Source: UBA7396 sp034675265 (GTDB taxonomy: Bacteria; Patescibacteriota; Gracilibacteria; BD1-5; UBA6164). Taken from it: a DNA stretch of 40,902 bases. How positions within the stretch are numbered: the first letter of the stretch is position 1; each line of letters begins with the position of its first letter. Of this stretch, positions 1-10,449 are shown one piece after another. The position numbers and the translations under genes are program-made. The stretch lies in the NCBI GenBank assembly GCA_034675265.1, contig JAUCDK010000007.1, positions 1-40,902 of the forward strand, given 5' to 3'. A model generated the notes under the pieces. It ran no database searches and had not been told where the DNA came from. It saw nothing but the letters and a program-made list of their open reading frames with translations.

Positions 1-741
1 TTCCGAGTGATTTTATGAATTTTTGCTTTCTACACAACCTGATTATATTTTACATTTAAAATTTGAGAAAAGTTAGAAAATACTTTTACAGAAAAACAAA
101 CATTTCAAACTTTCCCTATTACATTTCAAACTATTTTTGAAAATAGCTGAAATGTTCATTTAAAGCCAGTTTGAAAAATTACTTTAGTTGATGAAAATGG
201 TGAAATTTTAAAAAATGTAGGAAAAGAAACTCTTTCAAGTCCTGCAGGAGCTTATATTTGAGAAAAAATGGTAGATTATATTCCTATCAACGATACATTA
301 TGAAATGTTTTACCAAAATCACAAAGAAGATTTGAAATAGATTGGATGGGATTTTGATATAGTGTATTAAATGATGACGGAACAAAAAGTGTACAATTTA
401 AAAATTTAGAAGAATATTATGCAGATAAAGCTTCTGAAAATGCAAAATATCTTATGTTTTGGCAATCTATAAACTCAAGAACAGTTGAGAAAAAAATCAC
501 TGCTCAATTTGAACTTGCTTATGAGTGAAAAGATAAAGAAAAAAAAGAATTCTTAGATTCAAGAGATTTTTATGTTACATATAATGAAAAATATGTTTGA
601 ATTAATTACATTTTAGTTTCTATTTTAGCAATTCTTATAGTTTGAGGATGAATATATTTTGTTAAAATTGCTCCTGCTCAAAGAATCAAAAAAGAAGAAG
701 AACTCAAAAGAAAAATCATTGAAGAAATGAGTAAAAAATAA
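1..741 (+). CDS. Membrane-anchored surface protein, 5' end missing
   Basis: The frame is open from base 1 and ends at TAA 739-741, so the start lies outside the window (246 codons visible). It begins in a hydrophobic stretch (FxVILGIFAF), followed by an extracellular-looking domain, a second hydrophobic segment at about residues 200-222 and a basic C-terminal tail, so it is probably bitopic or has two membrane helices. The pattern ENSGNVHLKPVG, then DENGE, then NVLPKSQRRFE resembles the DUF916-like beta-domains of Gram-positive WxL-associated proteins, but that is a pattern match by eye. Ten in-frame TGA codons fall where Gly is plausible. Codon 2 of the window is CGA, in the membrane segment, and is probably Trp. 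It is the first gene of a run of surface-protein genes. Confidence 0.7.
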
Positions 742-782
742 TAAATACTATCCGATTTTTGTTTTATAATTTAGCATTCAAT

Positions 783-1199
783 ATGAAAAAAATTATTTTT
801 ATATTTTCATTTATTTTTCTTATTTTACTGCAAACACAAGCTAATCAAAGTGTCGTTGTTTCAGCAATTGTTTGAAATCAAAATAGTGCGCCAATTATTA
901 TAAGCATAAATCCAGATAGTAATCCAAGAATTTTAAAAACAAATAGAACTCAAAGTTATACTCTTTATTTTCGTGATAATGAAAAAGACTTTGTAAGTTA
1001 TACAATAACACCTAAAAACTGATATACAACTCCTATAAGTGGAACTATAAAATCTTCTGATTATGACAATAACAATTGAGCTTATATTAACTTTTTATAT
1101 CTTGCTCCTGCAACTGCATATCCAGATGAAAATGTAACTGTTACCATAAATGATGGAACTAGTATTGTATCAAAAGAACTAAATCTTTATGTATATTAA
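783..1199 (+). CDS. Small secreted protein with signal peptide
   Basis: 138 aa. It starts MKKIIFIFSFIFLILLQTQA, a typical Sec signal peptide with likely cleavage after QTQA. The mature part is a single short beta-rich domain with Pro/Asn/Thr-rich strands and no Cys, in the style of an immunoglobulin-like or cadherin-like module (PDENVTVTINDGTS near the C-terminus). It contains three TGA codons read as Gly. The stop at 1197-1199 directly abuts the next ATG at 1201, so the gene is translationally close to the following surface gene and probably in one operon with it. I do not recognise a named family; an adhesin subunit or secreted binding protein is possible. Confidence 0.75.
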
Positions 1200-1200
1200 A

Positions 1201-2196
1201 ATGACTTCAAAACATCTTATTTATAAATTTATTATTGCCTTATTAGTAGGAATTTGTTTGGGGTGTTTTTTATTTTTTTGAAATAATATTTCTCCAAAAA
1301 ACACTGTATTCCAACAAGATATTTTACTAAAAAATCTTTCTTGGAATACTCCGATATGAGAAAGTATCCCTTATAAAAAATGAGAAGAGGTTGAAATAAA
1401 TTTTATATTTCCTTGAGAATGAAAAAATAAACTTACTCTTGATTTTACAAAATGAAATAAAAATATTTCCATCAAGAAAATTCTTATTGATGAAACTCCT
1501 ACCGATAAAAATGATATTATTGTTGAAGATGGTCAAACTGTAAAAATTATTGGTGAAGCCTTAAATGACTGAACTCTTAAAAAAGAAGATTATGAAGATA
1601 TTATTATCGAAAATGAAAAAATAGAAGAAGAAAAAAAAGAAGAAATAAATACTAGTTTCAGTGGAAGTTTGCATCTTAGTTTTCATCAAACTCATTTTAA
1701 TTCAAATATTAATAATTTAGTAGAAATTTCTTGAGATCAAATTGATTTGATAAAATATATAAATATTTGAGAAGTAAGTCTCACTCCAATAAAAAATAAT
1801 CAAAAAACATATCTTGCCATAGAAAAAAATACTTTTTGAGCATGAGAATATTTTATTATTATACAATTAAAAAATAATGATTTAATTCCTCTTGAACAAA
1901 AATTACAATTTGATTATTCTAACTCAAAAGTAAATATTGCTAATATTACTCCAAAGAATATTCAAAATAGTAAAGATACTTTTATTGTACTTCAATGAAA
2001 TGGCTTTTCAAAAGTAATTTCTATACAATTAAGTAATAATATTATTCTTAAAAATACTTCTTTTGATATTATAAATGATAGTGTTTTAAGTGTAAAAATA
2101 CCCGCATGATTAGAAACTGGAAAATATTATTTTAATATTATGACTATTGATTGAATTAGTGAACTAAAAAACAATACTTTTACTATTAATAATTAA
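1201..2196 (+). CDS. Membrane-anchored surface protein with IPT/TIG-like domain
   Basis: 331 aa. An N-terminal hydrophobic anchor (about residues 8-27, with Cys residues) is followed by an extracellular region containing a strongly acidic Glu/Lys-rich linker around residues 135-150. The C-terminal part (NIANITPKNIQNSKDTF, then QGNGFSK, ending GKYYFNIMTIDG) has the shape of an IPT/TIG immunoglobulin-like fold. Many TGA codons are in frame. It starts one base after the previous stop and ends three bases before the next ATG, so 783-5106 looks like one transcription unit of surface proteins. No catalytic motif is visible; a structural or adhesive role is inferred. Confidence 0.7.
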
Positions 2197-2199
2197 ATT

Positions 2200-5106
2200 A
2201 TGAAAAAATATATTTTTTGATTTTTTCTTATAATTTGTATGGTGCAATTACATTTTGTATTTGCTCAAACAGATTTTGTAGTGAAAAAAACATCATCTTG
2301 AGATGAAACGTATACAAATGATCTCAAAGAGGTTTCAGTATGAACGAGTCTTAGTTTTGAAGTTTCTGCATTTTGATGAACCAGTGCAAAAGATTTTCAA
2401 ATCAATTTTCCATCTGGATTTATTTATAATTCTTATTCTATTTCAGGAAATTGTACAAGTAATGTAACAACTCATACAAATAATGTTTTTAAGTATAATT
2501 TTTCAGGAACTAATAATTGTATTTCAGATATTACGTTTAGTTATAGTGCAAACAATGCTGGAAATTATAATATTAGTATTTTAGAAGGGAATACGAATAT
2601 TAGTAACGTAAAAATTGATGTTATTTGAAATAATACTATTGTAAAAGCATATTCTGTTGACCAAAACAATAATGGTTTTCTTGACGGATATGAAATATAT
2701 TTTGCACAACCAATAAACCAAATGTCAGATTTCTCAAGTATAAAAGTTTGATGACAATCTTTAACAAATTATATTTGAAACTCATCATCTGGAGTGATTA
2801 CATTTGCAGATAATATTTTTACAACAGGTGAACTTCCCCAAATTATATCAACCGGTCCATCATTTGGAAATATTTGAACTTTAAGCAATCTTTCAATCAT
2901 TGAACAAGATAAAGCAAATCCTATTTTATCAAAAATAAATAATGTTTCTGTTATAAGTACAAATACGGGTTATATTTCAAATGGAAATATTATTTTTAAC
3001 TTTTCAGAAAAATTAAATCCAAATAAAAAAGATTTTACACTCAAAAAATGAACTGAAAATATAACAGGAAATTATAATTTAAATGATGATGAATTAAGTT
3101 TTATTCCTGATAATTCTCTATCTGTTTGAAATTATCAGTTTACTGTTTGAAATAACACCGAAGATTTTTCTCAAAATAAAGTTATCTACTGAAATCAAAA
3201 AACTCTTATTTTAACAGGAAGTGTAATATGAGCTTGTCTTTGATTACCAGAGAATGCTTCTTGGAATAGTGTTTCTAATATAACAAGATTTTGGGATGGA
3301 AATTCATGGAATCCAAATACTTTAACATGAAGTTATAATGAAACTTCTTCTACCAACGAATGTAGATTTAATTGTAATAGTGGGTTTCATTATGATTGAG
3401 GTTCTTGTATTTCAAATACAAAAATAGTAGCGTGTAGTTGACTTCCTGAAAATGCTTCTTGGAATAGTGTAAGCTCTATTTCTCAAAATTGGAACGGAAC
3501 TACTTGGACTCCAAATAATATTTGATCACACAATATTTCAGCAAGTACATCTGAATGTAGATTTACTTGTAATACGTGATTTACTTATAATTCTTGAAAT
3601 AATAGTTGTGTTGATTCTCAAGCTCCTATTTGAGGAAATCTTGGAACTGGAGTTGGTATTCTTATCAATAACGGAAGCCAAAATACTCAAACCAGATATG
3701 TAAATCTTAGTTTTCTTGCAAATGATAATGTTTGAGTAAGTCAAATGTTAGTTTCAAATAATTCAAATTTTTCATGAGCAAATTGGGAAACTTATAATAC
3801 TGGAAAAACTTGGACACTCACAGAAAATAGTTGAAATAAAATTGTATATGTAAAATTCAAAGATAGTCTTGGAAATGAAAGCTCTACATATAGTGATAGT
3901 ATTATGTACACTCCCGTTGAAAGTATCCTTACTTTTGGTACGGGAATTCAAATTTATAGTAATACTGCTTCTATAGAATTGTTTTGAAATTGTAGATATA
4001 TTGATGCATTTGGTGTGGAAAATTCAAATACAATTAAATATAGTATAAATAATGCTGCATTTTGAAGTTTAAATTGTATCAATAATTCTTGGAGTGGAAC
4101 TTTAAATATTTCAGAAAATACAACCAATACCATAAAAATATGGTTTGAGCAAAATACTTCTATTTTTAATAGTATTAGTATTATTCATCCAACTCCTGCA
4201 TGTAATATTCCTACAAATTGAATTGCTACTGGAACATATCCAAACTGTAATTTTACTTGTAATAGTTGATTTACGAAATCTGGAAATAGTTGTGTACCAA
4301 TTTCAAACTGATGATGAGGAGGATGAGGTGGTTGATGATGATGATGAGGATGAATAAATGTTTGTGTAAATGATCAACTTGAATGTAGTTTCCAAAGTGG
4401 AAGTTATTCTTGGCAAAGAAAATCATGAGCTATTTGTACTGGATGAAAATTATGACAAACTTGTAATATAGAAAATCAAAACTCAAATGGATGAAGCACT
4501 TCTTATGAATGGGAAACAAATCAAGCAACACAAGAAAAAACTCTTCTTGAAATTAAAAATTCTCTCATTTCTGATTCAGTAAAATCTCTTCATACATGAA
4601 TTCTTCAAATATATACTACTATTGATTATCCTCATATAAATTTCTTTATTCTTTCTGATAATTGAGTAAAAAATAATTATAGATTGCTTCTTAAAAATTA
4701 TGAATCATTGTTTAAAAATATTGATACATATCTCAAAACAAAAGATAAAAATACATTAATAGAAGCAAAGAAAAATTATGATGATTTCAATACATATTAC
4801 AAACTTACAAAATGATTGGAAGAAAAATATGTAACAAAAGTAAAAAAATGATCTGATATCATTTATGAGACAAAAGTTGAAAAAATAAAATGAGTTCTTT
4901 CTCAAATAGAAAAAATAATCATTTGAAAATATAAAAAACAACTCTCAACAGGAATTATTTCTACTTCACAATACCGTGAAAATATAAAAACATATAATGA
5001 TTTTATTCTCTATCTTTCTATATTTAGGCAAGAAAAAACTCTTCTTTCAAAAGAATATGGAAAAAAAGCCTTAGAAGAAATTATAAAAAATTATTCTAAG
5101 AAATAA
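2200..5106 (+). CDS. Large secreted modular protein with Cys-rich repeats and Gly15 linker
   Basis: 968 aa. A signal peptide (MKKYIFGFFLIICMVQ...FA) is followed by beta-rich modules. One includes DQNNNGFLDGYEIYF (about residue 160), which resembles a calcium-binding dockerin/EF loop. Two Cys-rich repeats lie at nt ~3234-3420 and ~3430-3615, both containing LPENASWNSV and ending in a C-x3-C-N-x-G-F...C pattern; a third, shorter copy is at ~4200-4300. A run of 15 glycines (nt 4309-4353, residues 704-718) separates this N-terminal part from a C-terminal alpha-helical, Lys-rich domain of about 210 residues. It looks like a modular adhesin or surface-layer-associated protein. The linker is written with TGA, GGA and GGT mixed and is direct evidence for UGA = Gly. 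No enzyme motif seen. Confidence 0.8.
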
Positions 5107-5113
5107 AAATCAT

Positions 5114-5148
5114 AAAAAAAATATCATTCTTACGAATGATATTTTTTT
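5114..5148. terminator. Bidirectional intrinsic terminator
   Basis: A nine-base-pair stem (5121-5129 with 5134-5142, loop ttac) is flanked by an A-tract on the left and a T-tract on the right, so it can act on both strands. It sits between the convergent genes ending at 5106 (+) and 5147 (-). Confidence 0.85.
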
Positions 5149-5866
5149 AATTTCATTTTGCATCTTTTGTTTTAGAAGGCCATTTTTTCCAAATTCTTTC
5201 CAAATATCCTACATTTACCATAACTATTTCTAGTAATTTATCATATTTATTTCTTTCATTTTGCATATAGAGTTTATCTTCATCTTGCTTGATTTGATGT
5301 TTATTTAATTTTAACACATCATATGCAACTTGTTTATTTACTTCTAATTTTGTTGTAATGAGATTTTTACAAAATGTATCTGATAAGAAATATCATGTTG
5401 ATTCATTTGAAGGAATTGCTCATCCAAAACAACTAAGAGTTTTTTGTAATACTCAATCTTGAGATGTTGAGCTACATACAGCAGTATATTTTTTTCAAAA
5501 TTCTCCATAAATATCAAATTTACTTTCTATCAAATCAATAGCATTTGTAAATGGTTCTTTTGAATTTTTTCAAAAATAATAACTTTTATTATCTTCTAAA
5601 CTTTCAAAATATTCATCCACTTCTTTGTCTATCTTTTTAAATTCTTTATCGAGAATTATTTGCGACATGATTTCAAAATTATTTTTACTTGGCAAACAAA
5701 CAAAATCCTCAATCGTTCTTGTTGAACCATTTTTATTTGCTTCAAAACATTGTTCAAATTCTGATTTATATGTACAAAGATCTGAAACGACAAAAGCCTC
5801 CTCAGCAGCAAAAGAGAATTGAAAACTTCAAATTCAAAAAAGCGATAATAAAATGATTTTCTTCAT
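5147..5866 (-). CDS. Secreted Cys-containing protein
   Basis: 239 aa. The signal peptide MKKIILLSLFGIGSFQFSFA has likely cleavage before AEEAF. The mature protein has about eight Cys (C in SDLCTYKSEFEQCF, FVCLP, AVCSS, SCFG, TFCKN), suggesting disulfides outside the membrane, and a helical Lys/Glu-rich C-terminal half. It is the last gene of the hsp20-ytxH operon; the preceding gene stops three bases before this ATG. Its stop lies at the edge of the shared terminator. No known family recognised; a small secreted envelope protein is the safest call. Confidence 0.75.
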
Positions 5867-5869
5867 GAA

Positions 5870-6112
5870 TTATTTTTTAGAAAATATTCCAACAACAAAA
5901 GCAATTGTTTTTCAAAACACAGAAATTGCTTTTTTTGAAGATGTATTTACAACAGGAGAAATTTTACCTCTAATATCACGAGATATTTCTTTTCCTTTTT
6001 TGGTTTGTGAAAGTCAAAAAATAGATGCAATAGCAGAACCAATAATTACAGTGGTTACTATTTTATCAACTTTTTTTGCTCAATAATTTAGTTTTTTATT
6101 TTTTGAAAACAT
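5870..6112 (-). CDS. YtxH-like small membrane protein
   Basis: 80 aa. There is a short basic N-terminus, a hydrophobic stretch (IVTTVIIGSAIASIFGLS), then an amphipathic basic region and a second hydrophobic patch near the C-terminus. This layout, with SxxGxxxR-type helices, resembles YtxH/gas-vesicle-like general stress proteins. It lies between hsp20 (29 bases upstream) and the secreted Cys protein, so co-expression with a stress gene fits. The family call is by shape only. Confidence 0.55.
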
Positions 6113-6140
6113 AGCATGAAATAGATTAGATATAAAAAAA

Positions 6141-6575
6141 TTAACTTTCCATTTTATTAATTTTGATAGCTTTTGAATCAAATTTTAATTTTGGTATAGT
6201 AATAACTAAAAGATTATTTTGCATATATGCTTTAATTTTGTTCAAAGCAAGATTTTCAGGAAGTATGACATTTCTCACAAATTTTCCCCAAAAACACTCA
6301 CTATTTCTGATAGTAATTCATTCAAAAGAATATTCTGGTGTTTTTTCTCTAGTTCATTTAAGCGTTAAAATAGTTTTATTAATAGAAAGGTCAATTTGGT
6401 CTTGTTCTACTCAAGCAATTGGTGCTACAATATAAATTTCATCTTCAGCTTCTAAAACATCAAGTGCTACTTGCCCAACTTCTTCATCAATAATTTCTTC
6501 TTTTGATTCTAACACTTCTACCTCTAAATCTGGTGAAGTATTTTGCTCAGATGCAACTCAAAATAATTTAAACAT
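6141..6575 (-). CDS. hsp20: Small heat-shock protein (Hsp20/alpha-crystallin)
   Basis: 144 aa. After an acidic N-terminal arm of about 40 residues comes an alpha-crystallin domain: DEIYIVAPIAGVEQDQIDLS, then TLKGTREK, FWGKFVRNVILPENL, and the closing NNLLVITIPKLK with the I-x-I/V-type motif. These are the usual beta-strand landmarks of sHSPs that hold unfolded proteins for refolding. It is the first gene of a three-gene minus-strand operon. A -10-like TATAAT (minus strand, plus 6611-6616) lies upstream, with only a poor -35. I saw no CIRCE inverted repeat, although hrcA is in the same window. Confidence 0.9.
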
Positions 6576-6683
6576 AAATTCTATGTTAATCAAATAATTT
6601 TTCTACATTTATTATAGAAATTTTTGTAAAAAAACAAATAAAATGATACAATTAAAGAAAATATACATTAATAGTATAATACA

Positions 6684-7835
6684 ATGCAATTCAATGATGT
6701 AAAAAATAATATTCTCTTGAAAATAAAAACGTTAAATATCACGAATTTAAAGTGATTTTTTCAAAGAAAGAAAAATATCTCCATTTCTCAAAAACAAAAA
6801 ATTCAATTTTTTGATTCTTTATATAATCTTATAAATTCATGAATTCCGATTACGAATTCTCTTTCAATTTTATTATTTCAAACCAAAAATAAAAATATAA
6901 AATTATTAATTGAAACTTTTCTAAAGGACATAAGTAAATGAAAAAAATTAGAAGAAAGTTTAAGATGATTCCCTAAAATTTTCAATAATTTTGATATTTA
7001 TATGATTAAAATGTGAGAAATAACAGGAAAAGTTGCTGGAGCATTAGAAACCATAAAAGAAAGAGAAGAAAAAAATTCAGAACTCAAAACAAAAATTATT
7101 TGAGCATTAATTTACCCCGCAATTATTGTAAGTTTATCAATTTCAATGATTATTGGATTTATGCTTTTTGTTATTCCAAGAGTACAAAAAATGTATTCTG
7201 ATGCAAAAGTAAATCTTCCTGAACTTACTCAAAGTGTAATTAATATTTCTCATTTTTTACAAGAAAATTATATTTTACTTATTTTAGGACTTCTATGAAT
7301 AATTTGAGGAATCATTACGTTTAAAAATCATCAAGTTACAAAAATTTATTTCGACCATTTTATTTTAAAAATTCCTCTTTTTGGCCCACTCATCAGAAAA
7401 AAAATATTAGCTATTTTTTCAAACACATTATGAACATTGCTACAAAATGGAATTATGATTAACGAAGCTTTAGAAATTACAAAAAATAGTTTGGATAATA
7501 GATATTATGAAAAAAGAATTGAAAAAATTTCAGAAGAACTCAGTGAGTGAATTCCTCTGAGTGATAGTATGTGAATCAAAAAATTAAAAGATTCTATTGA
7601 AGACCCATTTTTTCCATTAGAATTATCTTCTATTGTAAAAATATGAGAACAAACATGAAAACTTCCAAGTCTTTTAATCAAAATTTCTCAAAAATTTAAT
7701 AAAGAAATTGATGTAATTGTAAAATGACTTTCAACAGCTATAGAACCGATTGTAATTATTGTAGTATGAATGATTGTTGGAACGATGGTAATGGCAATTT
7801 TACTTCCTTTCTTTAATATGGTAAATGTAGTATAA
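6684..7835 (+). CDS. pilC: Type IV pilus/T2SS inner-membrane platform protein (PilC/GspF)
   Basis: 383 aa, near the usual ~400. The two T2SSF domains are seen as repeats: the first around FDSLYNLINSGIPITNSLSI and MWEITGKVAGALE-like text (MIKMGEITGKVAGALE), the second around FSNTLGTLLQNGIMINEALE and SSIVKIGEQTGKLPSLL. Hydrophobic helices are near residues 145-170, 195-215 and 350-375, and the end EPIVIIVVGMIVGTMVMAIL is highly typical. It anchors the pilus assembly ATPase in the cytoplasmic membrane. A TATAAT at 6675-6680 lies too close to this ATG to be its promoter unless translation is leaderless or starts downstream; the next in-frame ATG would lose the first conserved motif, so I keep 6684. 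Confidence 0.93.
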
Positions 7836-7872
7836 AAAAATAACTCCTGAAGTTTTCAGAAGTTATTTTTTT
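7836..7872. terminator. Bidirectional terminator between pilC and rluA-type gene
   Basis: TAACTcCTGAA pairs with TTCAGaAGTTA (one mismatch), flanked by seven A on one side and seven T on the other. The minus-strand stop of the pseudouridine synthase (7863-7865) is inside the stem. Confidence 0.85.
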
Positions 7873-8783
7873 ATCATTTTTCACATATCATCTTTGAGTT
7901 CTCAAATAAATTCTTTTTGAGTTCCGTAGAGTTCAATTTGTAATTTATAAGAATGAAGTGCTTGCCTTTTTAGATTATATTTTTTCTCAACTTCTTCATT
8001 AATTTTTTTATCTCCATATACTTTATCTCAAATAATTGGAAATCAAATACTAGAAAGATGAACTCTAATTTGATGAGTTCTTCCCGTTTCAATTTTTACT
8101 TCCACTAAAGTATATTTTTCATCAATATATTTTAATACTTTTACATAAGAAATGGCAATTTTGGGATTTATTGGATTTTTAGTTGTCATTTTTATTTTAT
8201 CAACTGGATGTCTCCCTATAAAACTTTCTATTTTAAATTCTTGATCTTTTACTATTCAAGAAACAATAGCTAAATAATATTTCCCTATTTTTTCTCTTTT
8301 TTTCATAATATCTTGGAGATACAACATCATTTTATCATTTTTTGCAATCATAATAAGCCCTGATGTATCTTTATCTAATCTGTGTACTATTCCTGGTCTT
8401 TCTACTCAACCAATTCCAGCTAAATCTTTAATATGATATAAAAGTCCATTTACTAATGTTCATGTTTTTCCATCAAATCATGGAGTTGGATGAGTATTAA
8501 TTCCTGCATCTTTATTAATAAGTGCAATATTTTCGTCCTGATAAACAATATCAAGTGGAATATTTTCAGCTTGAAGTTCTAGTTTTTCTAAATGCATTTG
8601 AATAATAATTTCATCTTTATTTTGAATTTTTAAATTTTTTGAAATTGATTTTCCATTCACACTTACATCTCAAGCATCAATCATTTTTTGAATATAACTT
8701 CTTGAAAAATCAGAGAAAAGAGTAGATAAATACATATCTACTCTTTGTTTTTCTTTTATATATATGCAAAATTGTATTGTCAT
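7863..8783 (-). CDS. RluA-family rRNA/tRNA pseudouridine synthase
   Basis: 306 aa. An N-terminal S4 RNA-binding domain (residues ~10-65: VDMYLSTLFSDFSRSYIQKM, then VNGK) is followed by the RluA catalytic domain with the invariant HRLDKDTSG; Asp137 is the expected nucleophile. Further landmarks are NKDAGINTHPT, GLIMIAK and ETGRTHQIRVHL. It isomerises uridine to pseudouridine in stable RNA. S4+RluA is the architecture of RluD/RluC types; which target is used cannot be told. The start ATG shares its first base with the stop codon of the upstream gene (8783-8785), so the two are coupled. Confidence 0.93.
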
Positions 8784-9184
8784 TATAATCAAAGTGATTT
8801 TTTAATATCGTCTATTTTTTGTTCGTCTTGTCCTTCTATTTCTTTTTTTGCTTGTTCATTAAGATAAATTTCTCCTAAACTCATCCATTCTTCTTGTTGT
8901 TTTTTGAGTAATTTTTTAATATCTTCTGGATGTTCTCAAGCCAATTCTCTAAATTTTACTCTTTCTTCTACGAATACTTTTTTTAACTCATCAAATTGAA
9001 ATTGAGATAATGTAGGAACAGCATCGATTACTCTTTTTTTCTCTGAAACATTTAATGAAAGAGAATTTTTTAATAAATCTAAAAATTCTGCTTCATCAAC
9101 TTCCACTATTGGAAGATGTAATTTCACTAAATCAAGTACTATTTCATCTACTTGAGTTACAGTTAATACTTGATTTTCATCCAT
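8783..9184 (-). CDS. Small acidic helical protein, unknown
   Basis: 133 aa from the ATG at 9182-9184; an in-frame TTG at 9226 would add 14 residues. It is acidic and predicted all-helical (LDLVKLHLPIVEVDEAEFLD, then FDELKKVFVEERVKFRELAG), with no Cys, signal peptide or membrane helix. It overlaps the downstream pseudouridine synthase by one base (stop/start overlap), so it is co-translated. I do not recognise a family; a cytoplasmic protein-binding role would be a guess. Confidence 0.7.
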
Positions 9185-9276
9185 ATTTTTTTGATTATTT
9201 TTAAAATATGCTTCAATTATAACCAATTTTTTTATTTTTCAATATTTTTTATGAAGATAAATAAAATCAATAAAAA

Positions 9277-9304
9277 TTGATTTTTCAAGGCTCAATCTTA
9301 TAAT
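9277..9304 (+). promoter_or_regulatory. Sigma70-type promoter for recO-like gene
   Basis: TTGATT (9277-9282), 16-bp spacer, TATAAT (9299-9304). A transcript start near 9311 would leave a ~22-nt leader before the ATG at 9333. Confidence 0.6.
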
Positions 9305-9332
9305 AGTTTTAATAATTTTTTCTTATTTTTGC

Positions 9333-9890
9333 ATGTCTCTATTTAAAAGTTCTGGAATTATTCTAAAAATTACTTCATTGAAAGAAAATGAATTTTTGTT
9401 TGATGTCTTTACTTATGAATATGGAAAATTAAAACTCAAAGCAAAAAAAACAAAAAAAGAAAAAAATCTTGATCTTGGTTATATTATCAACTTTGAAGTG
9501 AATGTAAAAAAAGAAAATACTATTCATGAAATCAGAAATATAAGAATAAAAAATGAATTTTCCTACTCTGATACCAGTTATGAGATGATTTATGAATATC
9601 TTTATTTATTAAAAAGCATTTGAGATAATTGTGCATATAATCTTCAAATTTGTGAAATTTATAATGTTTTTTGTGAACTCAATGAAATTCAAAATATTTC
9701 TGAAGAAAAAATAATTTTTTCACATCTAAAAATACTAAATATTTTATGATTACTCCCAGAAATACATCAAAATCCAACTATACAAAAAATACTTTCTTTT
9801 ATTGGAAAAGAAAGTATTAAAAATATTTTAAAACTCAAAGGATTAGATGAAAATTTGAAATGAGAACTAAAAAATTTTTTAATGAAATAA
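9333..9890 (+). CDS. recO: RecO-like DNA repair protein (short)
   Basis: 185 aa. The N-terminus matches the RecO OB-fold start: SSGIILKITSLKENEFLFDV, then YEYGKLKLKAKKTKK, a pattern of G-x-V-L-x...G-E...L-x-x-x-x-G-x-x. The C-terminal half is helical with ILNILGLLPEI, as in RecO. It would help RecR load RecA onto SSB-coated DNA. It is shorter than the typical 230-250 aa, and no C-x2-C zinc motif is seen, so the C-terminal zinc part seems reduced. The last 12 bases overlap the convergent gene at 9879. Moderate confidence because this family is poorly conserved. Confidence 0.6.
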
Positions 9891-10307
9891 TTTACAATCT
9901 TTTTCATTTGTTCCATATTTCTCTACAAATGCTTTTTCATCTCCATAAGCAATAAAATTTTTATGATGTTCAGGAGGAATAAAATTTGGATCTTTTTCAC
10001 TTTGAATACCGCACCAATAAATTTCTGTTTGGGCAACTATTTCCTTTACATAAGCGATCAATCCATTTCCATAAGAACAATATGCACAATTAAATTTTTG
10101 CAAAAAAGATAGGTATGGTAATTTATGTCTATCAAATTTAATATATTTATTTCTATCAACTAAATCAAGACCATACAGAGGAAAACAAATTCTATGATAC
10201 AATTCAACAAAAATATCCAAAATAACAAACGCAAAAAACACAATATAAATGAATGGTGCTGAAATAATATGTTTGAGAAATCTATCTTTATGTCTCAAAT
10301 GTTCCAT
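9879..10307 (-). CDS. Membrane protein with conserved Cys region
   Basis: 142 aa. A basic N-terminus (MEHLRHKDRFLKH), one strong membrane segment (about residues 16-36) and a C-terminal region with CAYCSYGNGLIAYVKEI and TEIYWCGIQ, then YGDEKAFVEKYG. The C-x2-C-S-Y-x-N-G / Y-W-C pattern is one I associate with a conserved uncharacterised bacterial family; metal or redox binding by the Cys is inference. It ends at TAA 9879-9881, overlapping the 3' end of the convergent recO-like gene by 12 bases with no terminator between them. Confidence 0.75.
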   Translation of the reverse strand: MEHLRHKDRFLKHIISAPFIYIVFFAFVILDIFVELYHRICFPLYGLDLVDRNKYIKFDRHKLPYLSFLQKFNCAYCSYGNGLIAYVKEIVAQTEIYWCGIQSEKDPNFIPPEHHKNFIAYGDEKAFVEKYGTNEKDCKLFH

Positions 10308-10391
10308 AATTTTTGAAATTAAAATTAAAAATACTAATTCTTTTATATATAAAAAATAAGAAAAATCAAGTGAATAAAATAATAACTTTCT

Positions 10392-10419
10392 TTGCCTACA
10401 ACAAAAAATGTGTTATAAT
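10392..10419 (+). promoter_or_regulatory. Sigma70-type promoter for VirD4-like gene
   Basis: TTGCCT (10392-10397), 16-bp spacer, TATAAT (10414-10419). Downstream, AGGA at 10440-10443 lies six bases before the ATG at 10450, one of the few recognisable ribosome-binding sites in the window. Confidence 0.6.
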
Positions 10420-10449
10420 GGGCTAAATATAATATAGCTAGGAAAAATT

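Noticed and set aside
4309..4353. TGA/GAT-rich microsatellite
   Set aside because: Codons vary (TGA, GGA, GGT) while the product stays Gly, so selection is on the protein rather than simple-repeat slippage.
4145..4357. Open frame ending in a long Asp/Glu run
   Set aside because: It is a shadow of the Gly15 linker read out of frame; the true frame has signal peptide, repeats and normal stops.
6675..6680. TATAAT as promoter of pilC
   Set aside because: It ends only three bases before the ATG, so a start 6-8 bases downstream would remove the start codon; no good -35 is present.
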